From Kitasatospora indigofera (GTDB taxonomy: Bacteria; Actinomycetota; Actinomycetes; Streptomycetales; Streptomycetaceae): DNA of 64,000 bases. A model generated the notes under the pieces. That model made no database searches. It was not told the DNA's origin and saw only the letters and a list, made by a program, of their open reading frames with translations. Shown here piece after piece: positions 8,668-15,525 of the stretch. Location of the stretch: contig NZ_BNBO01000020.1 in assembly GCF_014655955.1 (NCBI RefSeq), positions 32,276 through 96,275 on the forward strand. Direction: 5' to 3'. The position numbers were made by a program, and so were the translations under genes. Within the stretch, counting starts at the first letter, position 1, and every line of letters begins with the position of its first letter.

Positions 8668-8821
8668 GCGGGACGAGGGGCGGGCGGGACGAGCGGCGGG
8701 CGGGTGCCGCCGGAGCTGCGGCCGCCCGGCCGGCCCCGGCCGGTGCGGAAGCCCGGCGGGCCGGCCGTTGTTGAGGATGAGAGCACAGGGGAACAGGGGA
8801 ACAGGTGAGGAGGGCCGAGCC

Positions 8822-9805
8822 GTGTCCGGCACACTCCCCGAGCCCGGCCGCTCCCCGGCCGAGCGGGCGGAGCTCGACGCCTACTCCCGGGCCGTGACCG
8901 CGGTGGCCGCCGAGCTGACGCCGCGGGTGGCGGCCCTGCGGGTGCTGCGGCGGAGCCCGGGCGGGTGGTTCGCCTCCGGGAGCGGGTCCGCCGTGGTGTT
9001 CACCGAGGACGGCTTCCTGCTCACCAACGCCCACGTGGTCGGGCACGCCGAGGCCGGCACGCTGGACTTCGCCGACGGCACGACCGCGCCGTTCCACACC
9101 ATCGGCACCGACCCGCTGTCGGACCTGGCCGTGCTCCGAGCGGACGCGGCGACCCCGCCGCCGGTGCGGCTCGGCGAGGCCGGCGCGCTGCGGGCCGGCC
9201 AGCTGGTGGTCGCGGTCGGCAACCCGCTCGGGCTGGCGGGCACGGTCACCGCGGGTGTGGTCAGCGCCCTGGGCCGCTCACTGCCGGCCCGTACCGGCAC
9301 CGCGACCCGGGTGATCGACGACGTGATCCAGACCGACGCGGCCCTGAACCCGGGCAACTCCGGCGGGGCGCTCGCCACCGCCGACGGCGAGGTGGTCGGG
9401 ATCACCACGGCGGTGGCCGGGAACGGGCTGGGCCTGGCCGTCCCGATCAACGTCACCAGCCGTCTGATCATCAGCACCCTGCTCAGCGACGGGCGCATCC
9501 GCCGCGCGTACCTGGGGCTGGCCGGCGTGCCCGCGCCGCTGCCGCCGGCGCTCCGCGCCCGGACCGGCCGGCGGGACGGGATGCGGGTCGTCGAGGTCGT
9601 CCCGGGCGCGCCCGCAGCCCGCGCCGGACTGCTCCCCGGCGACCTGCTGCTGACCGCCGAGGGGGAGCCGGTCGCGGACGCCCAGGCCCTGCAGCGGCTG
9701 ATGCTGGCCGACGCCATCGGCAGGCCGCTGGCGCTCACCGCCCTGCGCGGCGACGCCCTGGTGGACGTGATCGCCACCCTCGCCGAGCTGCCGGCGGACG
9801 ACTGA
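8822..9805 (+). CDS. trypsin-like serine protease with PDZ domain (S1C, HtrA/DegP-like)
   Basis: A 327-residue protein from GTG 8822, which has GAGGAGG about 9 bases upstream. The full triad is visible: His71 in TNAHVV, Asp101 in LSDLAV and Ser180 in NPGNSGGAL. A PDZ domain occupies roughly residues 225-320 (VVEVVPGAPAARAGLLPGDLLL). HtrA proteins degrade misfolded proteins, usually outside the membrane. Here neither a signal peptide nor a membrane anchor is visible at either plausible start, so the enzyme appears cytoplasmic or tail-less, which is uncommon for this family. Confidence 0.88.
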   Translation: MSGTLPEPGRSPAERAELDAYSRAVTAVAAELTPRVAALRVLRRSPGGWFASGSGSAVVFTEDGFLLTNAHVVGHAEAGTLDFADGTTAPFHTIGTDPLSDLAVLRADAATPPPVRLGEAGALRAGQLVVAVGNPLGLAGTVTAGVVSALGRSLPARTGTATRVIDDVIQTDAALNPGNSGGALATADGEVVGITTAVAGNGLGLAVPINVTSRLIISTLLSDGRIRRAYLGLAGVPAPLPPALRARTGRRDGMRVVEVVPGAPAARAGLLPGDLLLTAEGEPVADAQALQRLMLADAIGRPLALTALRGDALVDVIATLAELPADD

Positions 9806-9828
9806 CGGCCGGCCGGTCCGGCCGGCCG
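9806..9828 (+). terminator. palindromic hairpin after the protease gene
   Basis: A perfect 11-bp inverted repeat (CGGCCGGCCGG / CCGGCCGGCCG) centred on one T begins at the protease stop codon. With the central pairs open it is a strong GC hairpin and a likely terminator. Confidence 0.5.
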
Positions 9829-10113
9829 CGGCCCGGGGCAGCGGGGGCGCCGCCGGCCGCGGGGCAGGGGCCGGACCCGGGCTCGGCGGCCGCGGCCCAG
9901 GTCAGGGGCCCGGACGGGGACGGGCCGGTGGTGGCGGGCGCGGGGTGCTCGGCGTACCGAGGCGACCGGCCGGACCCGCGACGGGCCGGGTTAATCCTCC
10001 GCCCCCGTACTTTTCTGACCGGCTATGCGTACCCGCTCCCGGCCGCCCGCTCCGTCATCTGTCCGGTCCTGCCAGGAGGACCGGCCCGGGCCCGGGATCG
10101 GCACCTAGGCTCC
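9829..10113. other. intergenic stretch with a probable promoter
   Basis: No gene is seen. A relatively AT-rich patch at about 9988-10030 (GGTTAATCC followed by GTACTTTTCTGAC) breaks the GC-rich background and is the best candidate promoter for the secreted protein that starts at 10114. Confidence 0.4.
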
Positions 10114-10581
10114 ATGGTCATGCCCACCACAACTTTCAGGCGCTTCGGCCTGTCCGCGATCCTGTCCCTCTTCCTCGCCCTGGCCTTCCTGGCCTCCCCG
10201 GCGCACGCGGCCTCCCCGGCCCTGTCGGTCACCGCGAGCTCCTCGACAGTGACGCCCGGCGGCTCGGTGTCGCTCTCCCTGACGTTCACCAACGTCCACG
10301 ACACCCCGGTGCAGTTCATCTACCAGTCCGTCCAGCCGACCTGGCAGACCACCCAGGCCCCCGGCCTGAAGTTCACCCTCAGCGGCAACACCGTCGACTA
10401 CACCGCCCCGGTCGCCCCCGGCGCGAGCACCACCGTGACGATCTCCTACCAGGTCGCCGCCGACTCCTCCTGCGGCGGCCGGATCGACCTCTACACGTAC
10501 CTCTACTACGAGTACCAGGCCGGCAGCCTGACCGAGTCGACCATCCAGGACCTCCCCGGCAGCGACGTCCTCTGCGTCTGA
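10114..10581 (+). CDS. small secreted protein, unknown function
   Basis: A 155-residue protein with a clear Sec signal peptide: basic start, hydrophobic core LSAILSLFLALAFLASP, and AHA-A cleavage near residue 30. The mature part resembles an Ig-like or DUF11-type beta-sandwich: TVTPGGSVSLSLTFTNVHD near the start and TVTISYQVAADSSC later, with two Cys near residues 126 and 153 that could pair. It has no wall-anchor signal. I do not recognise a named family. The frame extends upstream without a start matching the signal peptide, so ATG 10114 is preferred. Confidence 0.75.
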   Translation: MVMPTTTFRRFGLSAILSLFLALAFLASPAHAASPALSVTASSSTVTPGGSVSLSLTFTNVHDTPVQFIYQSVQPTWQTTQAPGLKFTLSGNTVDYTAPVAPGASTTVTISYQVAADSSCGGRIDLYTYLYYEYQAGSLTESTIQDLPGSDVLCV

Positions 10582-10760
10582 CAGAGTTCCGTCCGGGGCG
10601 GGCCCGCGCCCACCCCCTTCAAACGTCCGAAACGTCCGAAGACTGATCCGTCCGAAAAGTGACCGTCCGGAGACCGCACCGGCCCTGCACCCCCGGGGCC
10701 GGTGCGGCCGTACGTCCGCGCGGCGCCGGGGGCGGCACCACGCCCCCAGGAGTTGCCCCG

Positions 10761-11312
10761 ATGCCCCGGCCGCCGGCCAGCCCGTTCCTGCTGCTCGACG
10801 TGGACGGCCCGCTGAACCCGTTCCACGCGGCCCCGCACGACTGCCCCGCCGGCTTCGCCCCGCACCGGATGTCGCCCGGCTGGCTCCTCCCGGGCCCGGA
10901 CGGCGCCCCGGCCCGGCCGGTCGAGGTCCGGCTCGACCCCTCGCACGGCGCCCGCCTGCTCGGCCTCGGCTACGACCTGGTGTGGGCCACCGGCTGGCAG
11001 GCCGACGCCAACACCTGGATCGCCCCGCGGATCGGCCTGCCGCCGCTGCCGCACGTCCCGTTCGCGGACATCCGGGCCTGGCGCCCCGACGGCACGTGCG
11101 CCAAGACCTGGGAGATCGTCAGCTGGGCGGCCGGGCGGCCGTTCGCCTGGGTCGACGACGACATCGACGAGGCCGACCGCGCCTTCGTCGCCGCCCGCCA
11201 CCCGGGCCCGGCCCTGCTGCACCGCGTCCACCCCGCGAGGGGGCTGCGGGACGAGGACTTCGAGCTGCTCGCCGCCTGGGCCGCCGGCCCCGGCGCGGCG
11301 GTGCGCGGGTAG
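10761..11312 (+). CDS. HAD-like hydrolase domain protein
   Basis: 183 residues. FLLLDVDGPLNPF near the N-terminus is the DxDG-type HAD motif I with the nucleophile Asp, LVWATGWQADAN provides motif II, and FAWVDDDIDEADR near residue 133 is the acidic motif IV. The short length and cap-less layout match the HAD domains found in actinobacterial nucleic-acid-repair-associated and secondary hydrolases. ATG 10761 has CCAGGAG 8 bases upstream. Substrate unknown. Confidence 0.8.
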   Translation: MPRPPASPFLLLDVDGPLNPFHAAPHDCPAGFAPHRMSPGWLLPGPDGAPARPVEVRLDPSHGARLLGLGYDLVWATGWQADANTWIAPRIGLPPLPHVPFADIRAWRPDGTCAKTWEIVSWAAGRPFAWVDDDIDEADRAFVAARHPGPALLHRVHPARGLRDEDFELLAAWAAGPGAAVRG

Positions 11313-11336
11313 CCCGGCCGCCCGGCGCGGCCGGGC
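11312..11336 (+). terminator. hairpin terminator after the HAD gene, left boundary of the RiPP cluster
   Basis: GCCCGGCCGC and GCGGCCGGGC form a perfect 10-bp stem with a 5-base loop, overlapping the HAD stop codon. It separates the HAD gene from the SARP promoter region. Confidence 0.55.
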
Positions 11337-11366
11337 GGGGCGTCCGCCGGTCGGTCGCAACCCTTT

Positions 11367-11429
11367 GCTCAATGTTCGCTCAAATGACCATACACATCGT
11401 TGACTTGATGGATCGTCACACCGTACTTT
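11367..11429 (+). promoter_or_regulatory. SARP promoter: direct heptamer repeat plus -35/-10 candidate
   Basis: GCTCAAT (11367) and GCTCAAA (11378) repeat with an exact 11-bp period, separated by GTTC. Heptamer repeats one helical turn apart are the classic binding architecture of SARP activators. Downstream, TTGACT (11400-11405) and TACTTT (11424-11429) form a -35/-10 pair with an 18-bp spacer. The patch is notably AT-rich for this genome. Autoregulation by the SARP is an inference. Confidence 0.55.
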
Positions 11430-11445
11430 CGACCACCTGGGCGTT

Positions 11446-11470
11446 GGCACCGTTCAGTCAAGTCGGTGCC
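11446..11470 (+). other. stem-loop in the predicted SARP 5' leader
   Basis: GGCACCG (11446-11452) and CGGTGCC (11464-11470) form a perfect 7-bp stem with an 11-base loop, about 80 bases before the SARP start. It could be an operator or a leader structure. Confidence 0.35.
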
Positions 11471-11549
11471 TTCCTCACCCGACGGCACGGTCCGACCACG
11501 GCCCGCACCGGATCTCTGCAGCGCACACGCAACGTGGGGGAGGGGAACC

Positions 11550-13025
11550 GTGGGGGACAGCGAGACGACTCCCGGGGCCGACGACGGCCCGGCGCCCGAC
11601 GGGAGAACGGCCGGCCGGGGAGCACCGGCCCGGTTCACCGTCCTCGGGCTGCTGGCCATCGCGGACAGCAGGGAGACCGTCGTCCTGCAACCCTCCAAAC
11701 CCGCCGCCCTGCTGGCCGCACTGCTCGTCCGGCCCAACAGTGTCGTGTCGGTGGAGTCGCTGCAGCGGGTGATCTGGGGCGAGGAGACCCCGGCCACCGC
11801 GAAGGCCGCCCTGCAGACCTGCGTCCTGCGGCTGCGCAGGCTGTTCGGCAAGTACGGCATCTCCGGCAACACCATCGAGGCCGTACCCGGCGGGTACCGG
11901 ATGGCCGCCGACGCCGGCACGCTCGACCTGCTGGAGTACCGCTCCTTACTCGGCCGGGCCGCCGCCGCGGAGGCCGATCCGGGCGCCGAACTGGACCTGC
12001 TCCGCGCGGCGCTGGCCCTCTGGCAGCTGCCCGTCCTGTCCAACGTCCACTCGGACGCGCTGCACCTCGACGAAGTCCCCCGGCTGACCGAGGAGTGGCT
12101 GCGCACCGCCGAGCGGGTCTTCGAGATCCAACTGGCCCTCGGCCGATGTCGCGAGGCGCTGACCGAACTCCGGCCGGCGGCCCACGCGCACCCCCTGCAC
12201 GAGCGGTTCTGGGAGCAGCTGATCGAGGCGCTGCACCGCACCGGCCGCCGCGCGGAGGCCCTCGCCGAGTACCGGCGGGTCGAGGCGCACCTGCGGTCGG
12301 AGCTCGGGGTCGGCCCCGGCCCCGCGCTGCGGCACCTCGAAGCGGCCCTGCGCACCGGCGAGCCCTGGCCGCCCGCACGCTCCCCGACTCCGGGGGACGG
12401 CCCGGCCCGGGTCGGGGGAAGGCGGCCCGGCCCGCCCGGCGCCCTCGCCGCCCGAGGCGACCCCGGGGCGCCTGACCGTACCGACCCGCCCGACATGGCC
12501 GGCGTCCCCGGCCCGACAGGCCTGCCGGATCTGCCGGATCTGCCGGACCTGGCGGACCCGCCCGAGCGGCGCGGGGCCGGCGGCCGGGGCTTCGGGCCCG
12601 GGCCGGACGCCCCCGCGACCGGCGAGTTCGTGCTGGCGAGCCTGGTACGGGCCGGACTGCTGGAGGAATGGCCGCCCGGCCGCTACCGGGTGCACGAACT
12701 CCTGCGCACCTTCACCCGGGCGGCCACCCACGGCCGCTCCCCCGCTCCCCCGGACCGCCGCCCGGACCGCTCCGAACGTCCGGACCGCACGGACCACGCC
12801 GACCGGACCGAACGCCAGGACCACCGGCCCCGCCCGGACCGCACCGACCGCACCGACCGTTCGGAGTGCCCGCGGCGCCCGGACCGCCCGGCGGTCACCG
12901 ACCACCCGGCGGACCGCCCCGCCGACCGTCCCGCCGACCGCCCCGTGCAGCGCGCCGCCGCCGCGCCCGGACCGGCCGGGTCCCCGCGGCAGCCAGCCGC
13001 TCCGCTGCGTACGACAGAAGTGTGA
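11550..13025 (+). CDS. SARP family transcriptional activator with a degenerate C-terminus
   Basis: A 491-residue regulator that probably activates the RiPP operon, of which it is the first gene. Residues of about 35-105 form the OmpR-like winged helix (LQPSKPAALLAALLV, VWGEETPATAKAALQTCVLRLR-like segment), and about 110-265 form the bacterial transcriptional activation domain (HERFWEQLIEALHRTGRRAEAL). What follows is a Pro/Asp/Arg-rich linker, then an isolated piece (VLASLVRAGLLEEW...GRYRVHELLRTF, about residues 360-385) that matches the winged helix normally found after the NB-ARC ATPase of large SARPs. No Walker A or B motif is present, so the ATPase seems deleted. The tail is a PDRTDR-type repeat. 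GTG 11550 is chosen by GGGGAGGGG just upstream. Four bases separate it from the next gene. Confidence 0.88.
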   Translation: MGDSETTPGADDGPAPDGRTAGRGAPARFTVLGLLAIADSRETVVLQPSKPAALLAALLVRPNSVVSVESLQRVIWGEETPATAKAALQTCVLRLRRLFGKYGISGNTIEAVPGGYRMAADAGTLDLLEYRSLLGRAAAAEADPGAELDLLRAALALWQLPVLSNVHSDALHLDEVPRLTEEWLRTAERVFEIQLALGRCREALTELRPAAHAHPLHERFWEQLIEALHRTGRRAEALAEYRRVEAHLRSELGVGPGPALRHLEAALRTGEPWPPARSPTPGDGPARVGGRRPGPPGALAARGDPGAPDRTDPPDMAGVPGPTGLPDLPDLPDLADPPERRGAGGRGFGPGPDAPATGEFVLASLVRAGLLEEWPPGRYRVHELLRTFTRAATHGRSPAPPDRRPDRSERPDRTDHADRTERQDHRPRPDRTDRTDRSECPRRPDRPAVTDHPADRPADRPADRPVQRAAAAPGPAGSPRQPAAPLRTTEV

Positions 13026-13029
13026 GGCC

Positions 13030-15525
13030 ATGGCCGCGTACGAGGAGATCGCCGACACCCGCCCCCGGGTCCGCCGTGACGTGCTGTTCACCCGGACGCC
13101 GGAGGGCGTGCTGTTCCACAACGCCCACGGGGGCTTCAGCCTGACAACCAAGGAGGCGTACCGCTTCGCCTCGCTGATCGTGCCCCACCTGAACGGCCGC
13201 AACAGCGTCGCCGAGATCTGCCAGGGGCTGGACGGCACCCGGCGGAGCATGGTCGTGGAGCTGGTCCGGGCCCTCTACAAGCGCGGGTTCGCGCGGGACG
13301 CCGGCCCGGCCGAACCGGCCGGCGCCCGGGCCCCGGAACCCGGGGTGGCCGCCCGGTTCGCCGCCCAGATCGACTACGTCGACCACTACGCGGACGAGGC
13401 CGGGAGCCGGTTCCAGCGGTTCCGGGAGAGCCGGGTGGCGGTCCTGGGCGACGACCTCGTCGCGCGCTGGTGCGTGCTGAGCCTGGTCCGCAACGGCTGC
13501 GCCACGGTCGGCGTGGCGGCGGGCGTCGACCGGCCGGGCAACGGGTTCGAGGAGGTCCGTGCGGAGGTCGCCGCGCTGGTGGCCGAGGGCTGCCCGGTCT
13601 CGGTCACCCTGCTGGGCGGCCCCCGGGAGCCGGCGGGCGCCGGCCGGCCGGGCCCGGACCTGGGCTGGGCCGACCTGGCGGGCTTCGACCTGGTGCTGGT
13701 CACCGGCGGGCCGGCCGGCGTCCGGCAGCTGGCCGGGCTCCTGGACGACGGGATCCCGGCCGGGATCCGGCTGCTCGGCGCCTGGACCGTCGGCGGGCGG
13801 GCCGTGGTCGGACCGCTGATGACGGCGGACACCCCCGGCTGCTGGGCCTGCGCGGCCCTGCGGCTGGGCGCGAACACCGACCCGGGCGCCGCCGCCGACC
13901 TGTGGAGCGCGCTCGGCCCGCTCGCGCCGCGCGACCCCGGCGGCCCGCGGATCGGGCGGCCGCTCGCCGCGATGCTCGGCAACCTGCTCGGCTACGAGGT
14001 GTTCCGGCTGACCACGGGCGCCCTGCCGGCCGAGACCGACGGCCGGCTGATCATCCAGGACCTGGACTCCCTGGACGTGGTGGCCGAGCCGCTGCTCCCG
14101 CACCCGCGCTGCCGTCGCTGCGCCGGGCTGGCGGACACGGCCCGTGACACCGGCGCCCGGGGCGTCGGCGGTGAGCACCTGGACGCCCGGGGAATCAGCG
14201 GTGAGCACGTGGACGCCCAGGGCGTCGGCGGTGCGGGCGTGGGTGCCCAGGGCGTCGGCGGTGCGGGCGCCGCGAGCCGGGACGGTCTCGCCGACGGCCT
14301 GGGCCTGACCGGCCCGGCCGACGACGGGGGCTCCGACCGGGACGGCTTCACCCACCTGGGCAGCGTTCAGGAGGCGGCCCGGGACGCCGCCCAGGACGAC
14401 CGGCCGCCCGCCGACGGAGCCGCCGAGGAGGCCGCCGCCCAGGCCGCGCTGGCCGAACTCGACGAGCGGGCCGTACTGGTCCGGCCGAACGCCGGCGTCT
14501 TCACCGCCTACGCCGACGACGGGTGGAACCAGACCCCGCTGAAGATCGGCACGGTGGCGCTCTCCGTCGGCCACGGCGCGTCCCGCGAGATCTCCGCCTT
14601 CGACGTGCACCACGTCGCGGGTGCCCGGCTCCGCGCGCTCCACCGGGCGGCGGAGGTCTACGCCGAGCACGTGGTGCCACCGACCGGGCTGGTGGAGCCC
14701 GCCGAGGCCCTGGCCGGCGCGGCGCACCGGCCGCTGGTGGGTCCCGGGGCGCTGGGCACGGGCACCGGGGCCGGCCCCGCCGACGTCCCGCTCTGGGCCG
14801 CGGCCACCTCGCTGCTCACCGGCGGCCCGGTGCTGGTGCCCGCCGGCGCCCTGCGCACCTTCGGCCCCTACAACCGGGACCGGGCCTTCGAGTCGACCTC
14901 CGCCGGGACGGGTGCGGCCGGAACACCCGCCGCGGCAACGGCGCGCGCGCTGCTCTCCGCGCTGGCCCATGACGCGCTGCGCCGGACCCTGCGCGGCGCC
15001 CCGGCCGCCCGGGTCGACCCGGGCCTGTTCCCGGACGACCCCGAACTGGTCTTCCTGGCCCGCTCCGCGAAGAACCTCGGCCTGGAGCTCGAACTGCTGG
15101 AACTCGGCTCCGGCCCTGACCAGTTGGTGCCGGTGGTGCTGGCCCGGGCCACCGACCCGGGCAGCGGGCGGGACGACTGGGCCGTCGGCAGCGGGCTGCG
15201 GCTGCGCGGCGCGGCCCTGGAGGCGGCCCGCGACCTGCTCGGCCGGGTGCAGCTCGGTCGCGACACCGCGGGCCCTGCGCCGGCCGCCGGACACCCCGAC
15301 ACCGGAGACCCGCTGCTGCGCGAACTGGCCACCGCCACCCTGCCGGTGGGCACGGGGGCACCGACCGGCCCGGCCGCCGCCCGGACGCTGCCCGAGGTGG
15401 CGGCCCGGCTGCGGGCCCTCGGCCGGGACGCGCTGGTGGCCCCGGTCGACGCCGCCGACCTGCGGGCCGGCCGGATCGCCGTCGCCCGGGTGCTGCTCAC
15501 GGACGGGCCGACCGGTGCTCGGTGA
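13030..15525 (+). CDS. leader-peptide-binding E1-like protein (TOMM F/C-type, ocin-ThiF-like) with YcaO-like C-terminal half
   Basis: An 831-residue partner of the cyclodehydratases. Residues of about 10-95 form a PqqD-like RiPP recognition element (RRE) that should bind the precursor leader. About 120-365 form a ThiF/E1-like domain (RVAVLGDDLVARWCVLSLVR) with two zinc-type pairs, CWAC at 271 and CRRC at 361. Residues 376-415 are four 10-residue repeats. The C-terminal half, from about 475, has the outline of a YcaO domain (KIGTVALSVGHGAS, ARLRALHRAAEVYAEH) but lacks the acidic ATP-binding signature, so it is probably structural. In thiopeptide and goadsporin-type systems this protein delivers the leader to the YcaO enzyme. 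Its stop overlaps the next gene. Confidence 0.87.
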   Translation: MAAYEEIADTRPRVRRDVLFTRTPEGVLFHNAHGGFSLTTKEAYRFASLIVPHLNGRNSVAEICQGLDGTRRSMVVELVRALYKRGFARDAGPAEPAGARAPEPGVAARFAAQIDYVDHYADEAGSRFQRFRESRVAVLGDDLVARWCVLSLVRNGCATVGVAAGVDRPGNGFEEVRAEVAALVAEGCPVSVTLLGGPREPAGAGRPGPDLGWADLAGFDLVLVTGGPAGVRQLAGLLDDGIPAGIRLLGAWTVGGRAVVGPLMTADTPGCWACAALRLGANTDPGAAADLWSALGPLAPRDPGGPRIGRPLAAMLGNLLGYEVFRLTTGALPAETDGRLIIQDLDSLDVVAEPLLPHPRCRRCAGLADTARDTGARGVGGEHLDARGISGEHVDAQGVGGAGVGAQGVGGAGAASRDGLADGLGLTGPADDGGSDRDGFTHLGSVQEAARDAAQDDRPPADGAAEEAAAQAALAELDERAVLVRPNAGVFTAYADDGWNQTPLKIGTVALSVGHGASREISAFDVHHVAGARLRALHRAAEVYAEHVVPPTGLVEPAEALAGAAHRPLVGPGALGTGTGAGPADVPLWAAATSLLTGGPVLVPAGALRTFGPYNRDRAFESTSAGTGAAGTPAAATARALLSALAHDALRRTLRGAPAARVDPGLFPDDPELVFLARSAKNLGLELELLELGSGPDQLVPVVLARATDPGSGRDDWAVGSGLRLRGAALEAARDLLGRVQLGRDTAGPAPAAGHPDTGDPLLRELATATLPVGTGAPTGPAAARTLPEVAARLRALGRDALVAPVDAADLRAGRIAVARVLLTDGPTGAR
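14155..14274 (+). repeat. four in-frame 30-bp tandem repeats inside the E1-like gene
   Basis: Four head-to-tail 30-bp units (14155, 14185, 14215, 14245) encode decapeptides of the pattern A-R/Q-G-V/I-G/S-G-x-x-x-x. They sit in the linker between the E1-like and YcaO-like halves. The frame is kept, so copy number could vary without breaking the protein. Confidence 0.85.

Noticed and set aside
14155..14274. The four 30-bp repeats as a CRISPR-like array
   Set aside because: They are directly abutting, in frame, without spacers, and inside a conserved gene.
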